This document shows positions 29,063 through 40,714 of a stretch of 64,000 nt of DNA, piece by piece; within the stretch, counting starts at the first letter, position 1; each line of letters starts with the position of its first letter. Where the stretch lies: NCBI GenBank assembly GCA_002005505.1, contig KV908632.1, positions 112,289 through 176,288 of the forward strand. The letters are read 5' to 3'. Origin of the DNA: Botryococcus braunii (Eukaryota > Chlorophyta > Trebouxiophyceae). The notes under the pieces are model-generated. The model searched no databases and was not told the DNA's origin. It saw only the letters and a program-made list of their open reading frames with translations. The position numbers and the translations under genes were made by a program.

Positions 29063-32000
29063 TGTTGTAGGTAATGACCTAGATCAGGTAATTACTTAGG
29101 GAGCATTACTGTTGGACTTATTCAGAGGTATTCTTCTGACTCATCCTAGGCAAAACAGTCGTGCATGCCAGGCTGCCCTGGACGGCACAACACTGTTGGG
29201 CCTTAGGTGCAAACTACTGCATACTTCTTCCAGCTAGTCCTAGGAACTTGGCTGTGAAGCGACATAATTCCTTGACAGACCTCAGTCTTCCTCACGTAAC
29301 TTCACATAGAGGTTTGGACAACTTTGCATTGACTCACACAGCATCGTGGCACTCAGTGGAACTTGTTTTTTGGGACCTCGAATACGTCTTCGAGGTCAGT
29401 CAAACTAATTCTTAGGCGGCCACATCAGTGTGTTTAATTAGGTACAGAAAATGGGACCTTTAGGTATTTTGTCTAGGACACATCATCCGTATTGGATTAC
29501 CAATTAGGGACTTTTTGGAATGAGAAGCTTTCAGGGACTCGACTTTTATCGAGTCCCTTGGGCGCCAAACACGGTCAGGTATTTAACTGCTGGAGGCGAC
29601 AGACTCGTCATTCGTTGGTTGGCCGAATCCTGTGCCACGGAATGGAAGTCCTGTCTGTTTGCTACAAGTTGAAGCTTGCTATTGCATATTTGATTTGTGT
29701 TTGAGACAGTCGCACTTGCTTTTTGGTTGCCGCAAGGGAAGGCGCTCCTGTCGAACCTGTATCAATCGTTGTTACTGTGGCTCCATAATGTACAATGTGT
29801 TCCACAGGCCAGCACAAATCTCTTGTCTGTATCAGCTGGGGTAAGGGATGGTATTCAATTTGTTCCACGTGAGAATGGGACCTACAGCAGTCTGGTGGGA
29901 CCCATGGGTTGGGAGTGCAGCATTGTAGAAAGATATGGGTTGTATGTTCTGAGGGGAATTTATCCCACCAAATATCAGGTGGCTTGTCAAGTGTGTGTGA
30001 ACCCTATGTCTGCACATCATGCTGCGCACAAACCTGCACATAACTGCAAGTTGCGAAAACTTTGGCATGAGAGGTTAGGGCATCCTGGGAAGACAGCCAC
30101 AGAGCGTTTGAGCAGGGAGGAGTTGTGTACTGGGATACCTGTGTCCCTTCTTCCTTGTTCAAAGTGCGATACTCACTGTGACCCTTGTGTTCGGGGAAAG
30201 CAGTGTAAACCATCTTTCAAGCCAAGTTCACATGAGCCGCCTCGAGTACTGCATCGAATACATGCGGATACGGTTGGTGCCATGTCAACTCCTGGCGTTG
30301 AAGGGGAAAAGTTTTCTGTCACAGTAGTGGATGAGTTGTCTAATTTCGTTTCAGTGTTACCAGTCACTAGCAAGGCTACCATTGCATCTCATTTGACAGA
30401 CACTATTACATACTGGGAGAGACAGACAGAATCCAAGGTTAAGGCGGTTAGGACTGACAGGGGCACAGAGTTCTTGAATAAAACGTTTCATGGGTTCTGT
30501 ACAGAGAATGGCATTCACACTGAGACCTCTGCCGCGTATACTCCACAGCAGAATGGAGTTGCTGAGAGAATGAATCGAACATTGAAAGAGAAGGCCAGAA
30601 CATTGCTGTTGGGTGTTCAGGCAGATGAGAGTCTTTGGGTGGATGCAATGCTTACTGCTGCATATTTACATAATGTGATGCCAGTCTCTGGTCAGGAGAA
30701 AACCCCATTTGAAATGTTCACTGGCTCTGTCCCTGATCTGTCCCATTTGCGCAAGTGGGGCTGTTTGGCATACGTGAAACATGCCAAACACCAGGTGTCA
30801 TCTTTGGGTGCACAGTCTGAGGCAGGTATGTTTGTGGGATACTGTCCACACACCAAGGGGTACAAGGTCCGACTACCTGGTAGGACAGTGGTGTCTCCGA
30901 GTGTACATTTTGTGGAGAGCCTGAGTGGTGCGTCTGCCATTGGGCTGCAAGCTGCTGGGCCCGGTCCTGTATCTGCAACCCAGCCTGGATCTAGCCTGGA
31001 TCCGGACCCAGCCTCACCTCAACCGGGACCCAGCCTGGACCAGGACCTGAATCCTGTGGAATTGGAGACCCCTGCATCCACTGAGGCAACAATTCCCATG
31101 GAGGACAACAGTAGCGAGGACGATGAACCCTCCCCAGCTCGCCCTCAAACTGCCCGACTGCATCCAGACCCCACTGCACCCCGCGCACCTTGTGCACCCC
31201 CTGCGCGCACTAGGCACTCCAACCTCACTGCACCCTGCGCCCCCGCCGCGTCATCCCCAGTGGCGTCTCCTGGCTCTACAGCGCCTAGTCCAGCATCCTC
31301 AAGCCAATCACCTGGAGCCAGTGAGGTGCCCAGGCGCATGCATGCTGCTACCAGGCATGGGACCTCTGCACCAACCAGCAGTGGAGGGACTCGCACCAGG
31401 GCTCGACTGAGACTCATGGCAGTACCACTGGCCAAGTCTCCAACTTCACGCACCCCGGGCGCATTCCCCTGGCCTGGTGGTACGGCACGTTTCCAGCTGC
31501 AGCCTGGAGCTTTGACACGTGCAGAGCGTCTGCAGCAACGAAATGCTCGTAAAGAGCAACCCAAGTCTGGTGACATCACAGAGCAGGCTGGGATCGAAGC
31601 TGCTGATGAAGCTCCTACCACCGTCACTGTACATGATGACACCAGTACAGAAGAAGGGGGGATTACAACGTCCAGGGAACCAGGGGAAGCAGGAGACGTA
31701 GGGGAAGCAGGAGAAGCAGAATGTACTGGGAGGGGTACTGGAGTTGACACTGACTCTGCAGTGGAGGGTGATTCAAGTGCTGTTGATCAGTGTAGCGATG
31801 ACAATGCTGTTGCTATGCATGTACGTGATGAGGCTGTAGGGAGGCTTGTTAATGCAAAATGTGAATCTGATCGTGAAACTCGACTTCGAGTTAGCAATGT
31901 GCATGACGCAGTGGACCATTCTGAGATGGTATGTGAACATGAAGAGATGATAACTGCTGCTGCTGTGAGAGAAGATGAGAGCGGGAGTCAGGAAGCACGG

Positions 32001-34135
32001 AGAGTAGTGGGTCAGATGAGATCCAGAGGCAAGGTTGCATTCTTTGATAATCTGCCATCTGCCACAAGGCAGAGCTCAGATAATCCATGGGCAGGATCTG
32101 CCAGGATTGTTAGAGACATTTTGCATGAGCAAGATGGGGCAGAACCCAGTGGGGAGATGCCTTCATGTGTGTTCCGTACCGCGGATTCAGGAGGGGATGC
32201 CAGTGAACCTGCCAGTATTGCTTTTCTACGTGCTTGCCTTGCTAGTCCTGCAGGAGTGAGATTTAGCAAGATTCCTGTACCAAGTAACTATCGTGAGGCA
32301 CGAATGTCTGATCAGTGGGTGTTTTGGGAACAAGCCATGATCGAGGAGAAGAACTCTCTCGATGCTCATGAGTGCTTTGAGTACACTGAAAGACCCAGAG
32401 GAAAGAAAGTCATCCCAGTTCACTGGATCTATTCTGTTAAAGTCGATGCCCATGGTAATGTTATAAGGTACAAAGCTCGTCTTGTTGCACAAGGATGTCG
32501 TCAAATCCAGGGTATTGATGTGGACGAAGTCTTCGCACCCACCAGTAGCTTTGGGGCTCGACGTGTTCTTCTGTGTAAGGCAGCTGCTGAGGATATGGAA
32601 ATTCATCAGCTCGATATAAAAACGGCCTTTTTGAATGGGGATCTGGAGGAAGAGGTTTACGTTACTCAACCTCCAGGATTTCACAATGGTGGTCCCCAAG
32701 TGTGTCGCTTGCGTAAGGCTCTGTACGGCCTCAAACAAGCTCCACGTGCCTGGTATCATACGCTTGATGCCACACTGGCTAAACATGGATTTACTGCATG
32801 CATGTCAGATGCAGGAATCTATGTGTCAAATGTTCCAGGGGAAGATCCTGTGTATTTGGTTCTCTTTGTAGACGACATGCTGATCATGTCAAAGGCTCTC
32901 CCACGTGTATTGGCCTTTAAGGAGACTATAGGGAAAGAGTTTTCTATTCATGATCTTGGGGAAGTCAAGGATTTCCTGGGATGTCAGATTGTTCGAGATC
33001 GAGAGCGGAAGCTGATGTGGATGAGTAGTGGGCTGAAGATAGATGCATTGGTGGACAGTTTTGGACTTAGTGGTGACACACGGGCCTATGACACACCCAT
33101 GAGTAAATCATTTGTGCACACCAGTCACTCCACTCAGTCCAATCCCATTGATGGGGCTGGGGTTGCTTTGGAACCCGGGCATCGTTACTGTGAGCTGATT
33201 GGCTCTCTTCTGTATTTAGCTAATACCACACGTCCTGATATTGCTCATGCGGTAGGGGTTCTTTCACGGTATAGAGGCACACCTACCACTGCACATATGC
33301 AAGAAGGTCTTCGAGTGGTCCGGTATTTGAAGGACACTCGGGATCTTGCACTCCAGCTTGGTGGGGGCACATCTCCTCTTGAGGGTTATGTCGATGCCGA
33401 CTATGCGGGTGATCTAGATATGCGAGCATCCACTACAGGTTTCGTGTTCCAAGTTTATGGTGGGTCAGTTGTTTGGGGCAGCAAGAAACAAAGTGCCAGT
33501 GCTACATCAACAGTGGAATCAGAGTTTCGAGCTGCTAGTCATGCTGTCAAAGAAGCCATTTGGCTTCGCGGTTTCTTGGAGGAGATTCATGTTGATGTGT
33601 GGAAACCTCCTCTGTTCATTGATAACTCTGGGTGTGTTCGGAATTTACGGAATCTTGTAAATTCCAAGTACACCAAGCATGTTGCTGTGGCATTTCACCA
33701 TGCACGTGCTGCTGTCATTCAGGGTGACGTGGACGTGAAGTATGTACCCACCCAGAAGAATGTGGCGGACATCTTTACGAAACCACTCGTCCCTGTGTTG
33801 TTCAAGATTCACCGCAATACACTTGTGTTGTAGGTAATGACCTAGATCAGGTAATTACTTAGGGAGCATTACTGTTGGACTTATTCAGAGGTATTCTTCT
33901 GACTCATCCTAGGCAAAACAGTCGTGCATGCCAGGCTGCCCTGGACGGCACAACACTGTTGGGCCTTAGGTGCAAACTACTGCATACTTCTTCCAGCTAG
34001 TCCTAGGAACTTGGCTGTGAAGCGACATAATTCCTTGACAGACCTCAGTCTTCCTCACGTAACTTCACATAGAGGTTTGGACAACTTTGCATTGACTCAC
34101 ACAGCATCGTGGCACTCAGTGGAACTTTCAGGGAC
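29063..34135 (+). mobile_element. Cop-D copy D2: rearranged element without Gag or protease
   Basis: A partial 5' LTR (29063-29767) is joined through a few filler bases to mid-element sequence at about 29771. Pol continues to 33825. A truncated 3' LTR (33826-34125) then follows directly, without the 3' UTR and polypurine tract seen at 54124-54309. About ten more LTR-like bases (34126-34135) lead into Gyp-2 sequence. The junctions with filler and microhomology look like end-joining or template switching rather than normal integration. Confidence 0.85.
29771..33833 (+). pseudogene. Cop-D copy D2 Pol (integrase, RT, RNase H)
   Basis: This is a long open frame for the C-terminal three quarters of the Cop-D polyprotein. 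It starts between protease and integrase, then has the HHCC region (WHERLGHPG, CDTHCDPC), integrase core (HADTVG, RTDRGTEF, QQNGVAERMNRT), a long Pro/Ala/Ser then acidic linker, RT with YGLKQAPRAW and FVDD (32865-32876), and RNase H (VDADYAGD). Phe replaces Tyr in the catalytic YxDD motif in all Cop-D copies here. The frame lacks Gag and the protease active site. It ends at a TAG inside the LTR (33831-33833) because the normal stop was deleted. Apparent start codons upstream lie in LTR sequence. Confidence 0.9.
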
Positions 34136-35740
34136 TGCCTTCCGGAGATGAGAATTGAATCAACACAGATTTATGACCTGCCGCCGCCTACAGAGACTAT
34201 ATCTGGCCGTTCTGCCGCTCTGGCCAGCCAAGAACCCAAGACTACACCACGTATGCGTTTTGACAGCCCGCCGCTTATGGAGGATGTACCGTGCCAAGTA
34301 TGCACGGGAAGAGATGATGAGGAGACCATGCTACTATGTGACCTCTGCAACCACGGATACCACATCGACTGTTTGGAGCCTGCACTGGCCCGGGTACCCA
34401 GGGGACCCTGGCTATGCCCTTTATGTGACCAGATTGCAGATGCCGTCCCCACTCGTGACATTGTGGACGATGAAGAAGTACTTGACTACCTAGCCGCCGA
34501 CAAACGACACCGACCGGGTACAAGCCGCAAGGATGCTAAGCGAATAGCACGCCGGGCCCAAAACTACTACTTTGCCGCCGAAGAATTCCCTATTGAATGG
34601 AGGACCCGCAACTAGCCACTTGTACGAAAGGCCACAAGAGGATTTGGCCCACGTACCGTACCATGGTACGAGGACAGACTTGACATCATTAAGGAGCTAC
34701 ACGACGACATGGGCCACTACGGAATTAACCGTACAATACATCTTATAAAGGAGCGCTTTTACTGGACAGATATGTCCCTCGACGTCAAAATATACATCCA
34801 GCATTGCCCTGGATGTCAATTCAGGACCATTCAGCTCACCAAGCCGGTGGAGCTGACTCCCGTAGCCGTCACGGGGGTCTTCCATATGATTGGAGTGGAC
34901 CTGACAGGACCCATGGATGCGCCCTCGGGGCGAGAGAAAGTGTACATTGCCACCGCCATAGACTACCTCACCAAATGGGTGGAGGCCAAGATTATCCCAA
35001 ACAAAGAGGCATCGACTACCGCAAAATTTTTCAAAGAAGAGATTCTGGCACGGCACGGCTGCCCCCAGATTGTTATTACAGACAATGGCCAGGAATGGCA
35101 AGGAGAATTCCAGATATTAATGGACCAATGCTTCATAGAAGTAAGGAAGACCAACCCATACCATCCACAAGCCAACGGCCTCGTCGAGAGGTTTCATGGC
35201 ACATTGAAAGAGAAGCTCGGGCAAGCCGCCCTTGAAAGCCCTGGAGCTTGGGACCGCAAGCTACCTGACATTCTCCTGGGGTACCGGACGAGTCCCCAGG
35301 GTTCCACCAAGCACAGCCCCTTCCGGTTGTTGTACGGAAGAGCAGCCACCCTACCTATCGACAACAAGACTGTACCAAGCACCACGCCGGACATGGCAGG
35401 CGGGGAAGGAAGTTGCTCCCGCGAGAGACATCAAGAGGAGTTAGCAGCCGCCCACACCAACATTTTGCGCGCCCAAGAGCGCCAGAAAAGAGAATACGCT
35501 CAAAAGCTGAAGCCCGCCAAGCGTGGACGAGAGATTGAAGAAGGGCTACGTAACCTACAGCCTGGAGACTTAATAGCCGTCAAAAATCGGAAAAAGCACA
35601 AGTTGGCGCCACCATTTGTGGGCCCCTTCATCTTCAAGGAGTACTACGACGACAGCACGCTTGTTATCCAAAATTCTAAAGGAAAGATGTGGAGGGAATC
35701 CATCCACACTATTGGAAAGTACCATCACGACCGCCGTTAA
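34136..35740 (+). pseudogene. Gyp-2 copy 2: PHD finger followed by integrase, in-frame TAG between
   Basis: This is the 3' part of a Ty3/gypsy Pol. A canonical PHD finger spans 34292-34426 (Cys4-His-Cys3: CQVC, CDLC, HIDC, and WLCPLC with the conserved Trp). Such fingers usually read histone H3 tails. After about 60 residues a TAG (34613-34615) breaks the frame. Coding continues in the same frame through a Ty3 integrase zinc region (HDDMGH...HCPGC) and core, with Asp at 34898, Asp at 35081 and Glu at 35186. It ends at 35740. Gag, protease, RT and RNase H are missing because the 5' side joins a Cop-D LTR remnant at about 34136. The TAG is probably a nonsense mutation; read-through cannot be excluded. 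Confidence 0.9.
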
Positions 35741-35995
35741 AATCCAGCCTGAGAGTTGGCTTGAGAACAAACAAGCAACAGAATCTTATTGAGAATCATA
35801 CAAGACTGAAAGACATGAACAAGAGTACTGTCTAAATAAAGGAGTTGTGCCTCCCTGTGGAGGACAAGCTGCACTTGAGATACCTGCATGATGTACCTTA
35901 TGCTCGGATGATCGTACCTTATCTTTATAACCAAGCACCAGAAAGACGTTTCACAGTCTTTCTCTCCTTTTAGGGGGGGGAAAGCACGCTACATA
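35741..35995 (+). other. Gyp-2 copy 2 3' UTR and polypurine tract
   Basis: Duplicate of 787-1042. The polypurine tract is at 35972-35984 and the ACATATGT border at 35990-35997. Confidence 0.75.
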
Positions 35996-37080
35996 TGTCG
36001 TGAAATGGCGTGTGGCTGTGACTGCAAGTGGACAATCAATAATTGTTGTGTTTATGATGCGAAACCGGTGGAAATATGATGCCGACGAAAGAGAGACATT
36101 TGACAGCTCGGAATCGAGTGGAAATTGTGATGGTACATCTTCATCCCATTGGGGAATAAGACCTAGAAAATGGGCAAGTCCTTTTGCCCTGTGGCTCCTG
36201 ATTTCTGGCCCCTTTCAAGGCCAATTAGGACCCTCAGGAAGTCCCGTGCCAGGGAGTACAGCCAGAAGTAGACATTGGCTTCAGACTGAATAGATTTACC
36301 TTCTCGTGGGTGCTGTGTGGTGTCGCCCCATGGAAGTGATCGGCACTTAAATGCACCTACCGATAGATGCCGACGGATGTACCTGAACCTAAAGATTGAT
36401 GATTTGGCAATTCTTAGCCGATCAAGACCGTTTCAGGTCTATTCCTAAAAGTTAGCTGCGTGAGAGCTACGCCGGTACGCTCATGAAAGCGCCGGTTGTA
36501 TATAAAGAGGGATGCCTCCCCCTCACAGTTACAGTGAGATTCCAGAAAGTATGGTTGTAAAAGGTTTGCCACAAAATCTGCCTCCTGTCCGGGCCGCGCC
36601 CCGATAGTGTGTTAATGAGTCCTGATTGAGTGATCGTTGTAGTCCCACCAAAGCAATACCTGCAGTGAAACCTGCCTGATTGTCTCATTTACGTAAGAAT
36701 ATCGAAATTATTGAGCAACACCCCAGCAACAACTTTGTGCAAGTAACGTAGTACCATACGCCAAGGAGCCGTAATACCCACGCGGGGATCCGCAACGACG
36801 CCATCGAGTACGAGTAAGTGCAAACACTTTAGACGAGACCGAACATTAAATACAGTTATAAGCAATACTTAGGTGAAGCAACAGCACCTAGAACAAGCCG
36901 CACGTTCAGTACCACGCACCCAAGCCGTAGGGAACAATCGTCCCAAGCCCTCGAGCCAAGGAAGAATAGATACAACCTTGAATATCCTTGCAAGCTCGCC
37001 AAATATAGTTTTAGTAATAACAGAACCGTGGAAGACGCAATTGTTTAAGTCCTCTCAACCGTAGCCGCACAGCTACGTGT
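35996..37080 (+). repeat. Gyp-2 copy 2 3' LTR
   Basis: Duplicate of 1043-2126 with a TATA box at 36499-36507. Its right side joins Cop-A copy X' at the same junction as in copy 1, so the junction was copied rather than formed twice. Confidence 0.72.
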
Positions 37081-37140
37081 GGCGCGGACTTGCAGCACTT
37101 GTGTAACAGTGGGCGCGGACTTGCAGCACTTGTGTAACAG
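37081..37140. repeat. 29-bp direct repeat at Gyp-2/Cop-A junction, second copy
   Basis: Units at 37081-37109 and 37112-37140 are identical to 2127-2186. Confidence 0.85.
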
Positions 37141-39586
37141 GGTTCTGGATCCAAAGCGTCCGTACTTCCCGCGGCTGCACTTTTACCATGCTTAGTCCCA
37201 CTAGGATCAAGACCAAAGTGGTCCTGATCCTTTCCCGTTTGCTCTCCAGCACTAACTAGTGTAGTACCCTGATCTAGCTCTAAGCTAATTTCTGAGATAT
37301 CTAATGCAGAAGAGACATCAGGCATTTGCTCAGTGTTATCACCATCATCAGAATGTCCATCTTCTGAGTCAGAATCAGAGACACTCACTAGTGATGGGCA
37401 AGTGTCATCCTCATCGTCTTCAGCCAATGCTTCAGGCAGATCATGAACAGCATGTTCAGAGAAGTTGACATATTCTCTGCAGTAAACATCAATCTTTCCA
37501 TCAACAAGAACTTTGTAGTTCTTGCTAAGGCCATCATAACCTACAAAGATACCCTCAGCACTGACAGGCTCAAATTTCCCTCCCCTCTTTGACTTAGGAA
37601 GAAGGAGAAAACATTTGGAGCCAAAGATTCTGAGATGTGAAACATTGGGAGCCTTTCCATGCATCATTTCAAATGGGGTTTTGCTCAAGTGCTTAACAGG
37701 AGACATATTTCTAACATAATTTGAAGTAAGAAGAGCTTCACCCCAGTTTTCAGATGATAAACCTGAGGCAGCTAGCAAACACCTTGCTTTCTCCTGTAGC
37801 GTACGGTTGAGCCTCTCTATTTTCCCATTCTGCTGATGTGCATATGGGGCAGTCTTCTGGTCAACTGCCCCATGCTCCCTACAGAATTTGAACAACCCAT
37901 TGAACTCAGTACCATTATCTGTTCTGATAAATTGTACTTTACAGTCTTGCTGGTTTTGCAAAGCTGTGAGAATGTATGTAGCTTCTTTTGCTGCATCACT
38001 CTTAGATTTAATCAGAACAACAAATGAGTACTCTGTGAACTCATCCAAAATGACAAGGGCATACTTGTATCCTTCAGGAGTTTCAGGATCTATGGGGCCC
38101 ATAAGGTCCATGTGAATGACTTCAAGAGGTTTTGAACAAGTATTTTGGGTTGATTTAAATGGTGAGGCTGTCTGCCTCCCATGCATACAGGCATCGCAAG
38201 TACCTTGATGACCAATGCACTTGGATAGGTCACCTGATGGGAGTTTCAAGCCTTCTACCATTTTCTCCCTGCTCAACCTTTGCAAGTTCTGAGCAGAGAG
38301 ATGACCAAAACGCTGATGCCATATGTTTACCAGATCTACATCCACCTTTGTATGGTTGCACTGTGTCTTTTCATTTGACACTGGTAGGGAAACACTGTTT
38401 TGTATAGAAAGGTCTGTGAGCCACTGATAAGGGTATACATGTTCAGCAATGCCCACAAGATCACCATTTGAATCTGTAAGGTGACAGTGAATGCCATTTA
38501 TATGAACATCTAACCCATCATGATAGGCCTTCCCTACAGACAATAAACGCTTTTTAGCTGAGGGTACATGTTTAACATTGTACAGGTAAAGAGAGTTTCC
38601 TGTTTCCAGGAAGACCTGCACAGTACCCTCACCAATGATTTCCTCCCTACCACCATTTGCTACTATCAGGATATCTGGTTTATCATACTTGACATAATTC
38701 ATCATATTCTCACAGTCAGGGGAAATATGATCTGTTGAACCAGAATCTATCAGCCAACCAGAAATAGAGGGTTCAGAGCAAACTGTATATAGCTGTGTGC
38801 AGTGGCTCTGCTTTGGTGGAGAAGCAAAGCTAACTCTCTTCCCCTCCAACTTTGGGCAGGTCTCTATGCTGTGTCCATCCTGCTTGCAGTACCTGCAAAA
38901 TGGTAAAGGCCTCCCTATCTGTTGGAAGGCTGTTTTACCACTCTGCCCACCACCACCTTGATTAGCACCTTTCTCTACAGCATTTGAAGTAGGAGAATTT
39001 GGTGCCTTATACTTAAGGTTGTAACCTTGACCAGGAGAGGACTTCTGGTTAAAGGTGTTGGTTTTAGGTGGTGGGGTTTGGAGTTTCTTATTCACTATCT
39101 GCATATGTGCCAGCTCTAAAGAGTGTTGTAGCAGATTCACATCAGGATTGGACACTATAATAGATTGTTGAACCTGCTTATGTATATTATACTCCTCAGG
39201 GAGTCCATTTAAAAGCATAGTGCAGAGTGAGAGGTCACTGAACTCATGTCCTAAGCTTTTAATTGTGTTGGCTATTTTTCTACCCCTTAACACATATGAG
39301 GAAGGTTTCTCATTTGTATGCATCTTGAAGGTGCGGGACTCTTCCTGGAGGGATATGATTTTGCCATTTGCTTTTGTAACAAATAGGGCCATTAAGTAGT
39401 CCCACAAAGAGTAGGCAGACAAATGATCAGAGATTTGTATTTGATACTCCTCTGAACATGACTGTGTTATAATGCTCTGGGCCTTATAATCATCTAAATA
39501 GCCTCTCATGTCATGAAGAATACAGTATTCTACCCCCATCTCTATAAGCATTGCATGAACATATCTAGACCATATGACCCAGTTAT
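37108..39586 (-). pseudogene. Cop-A copy X' (duplicate of X), partial Gag-protease-integrase
   Basis: It differs from 2154-4632 at only about two positions (for example near 38024). It has the same open frame, the same loss of RT and RNase H, and the same interruption by a Cop-A LTR after GTTAT (39582-39586). Unlike X, its Gag N-terminal continuation is not found on the far side of the inserted element. Confidence 0.9.
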
Positions 39587-40363
39587 TGTTGGCAAAGACA
39601 TCTTTTATTGGACATATAATGTCTTAGCATAAGTTGCATGTTCGTATGAACCTTAGTTTATGGCCCTACAATAATGAACAGTTATCTTACTTTGCAAAAA
39701 TTGGGGTTTTCCGTAAAATCCGGAGGTTCTTAGAGATACGGATATTTTAGGACGACAACGGATGTTTCGGACTCTTGTTGATTCGGTCGATTTCGAAGTA
39801 CGAGTCGATCGGACACGTACAATAAACAATTGGCTGCAAAGTGTACTTGTTCTTAAGTACGATCGGTTATTTTACGAATGAGTCGACGAGGCCGATCGAC
39901 AAGGCGTAGAAGTATTTCTGTCCATAAGTGTCGACGGAGCTGATCGACTGGGCCGATCGACGCGGCATATAGCATTCTGGCAAGTAGTATTCTGTCAATA
40001 GGAATCTGTTTTGCACGGAACAACGATTCTAGGTTGATAAAGGGGTAGAGACAGAGTCGTATCCTCAGACATTCGATTGCTGTCTCCGGTGCCTCAAGTC
40101 GGACCTCTGTATTTCCGTTTGGCACCGTCCTTTGCCTGCATTAACTCAGCTGTCGCTTGCTATGCAGGTGTGTTTAGTTGTTTCGAGCTTTATTGTATAG
40201 TTTGATATATGTAAAAGACATTCGATTGCTGTCTCCGGTGCCTCAAGTCGGACCTCTGTATTTCCGTTTGGCACCGTCCTTTGCCTGCATTAACTCAGCT
40301 GTCGCTTGCTATGCAGGAATCCTGAAACTGTTTTTGATCAAATTGACATCAAATAATCGAATA
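39587..40363 (+). repeat. Cop-A copy Y' 5' LTR
   Basis: It is 777 bp and differs from 4633-5409 at one site near 39706. R1/R2 repeats are at 40067-40168 and 40216-40317. The primer site TGGTATCGGCGA follows at 40364. Confidence 0.92.
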
Positions 40364-40714
40364 TGGTATCGGCGACACCGTTTGGTGTCGATACTGGTCA
40401 CTGCTCCCGCCAGCAGCGAGGAGAATAATACGCATACAACTATTTGCAAGCTTCAGCAAGTCTCCAAAAATTTTCGCCCATTTCTCTGCTTTCAACGTAG
40501 TTGTTTGTAGTGTCTTGGGTTGAACGATCGCTTGGAACTTCGGGTTGCTGGATTGTCTCGCTGGAAAGGCACTTGTGTTGATCTAGTAGTGAGAGACAAT
40601 TGGATGTATTGGCTGTTGGGATCTGGTGGTTGTGGAATATCTGTTTAAAGTACAAGCAAGTTTGCTTTCCTTTTAATCTTTCTTTGCCAGTTGCCCGTCA
40701 AGGCTTCTGGAATA

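Noticed and set aside
32226..32786. 186-codon antisense frame repeated at 52504-53064 and 59854-60414
   Set aside because: It lies opposite the Cop-D RT coding sequence and recurs only because the element is repeated. There is no independent start, conservation or composition signal.
34109..34135. Start of the PHD-containing frame inside the Cop-D LTR remnant
   Set aside because: The preceding bases are LTR sequence. The PHD segment is an internal part of a truncated Gyp-2 Pol, so no genuine start codon need lie here.
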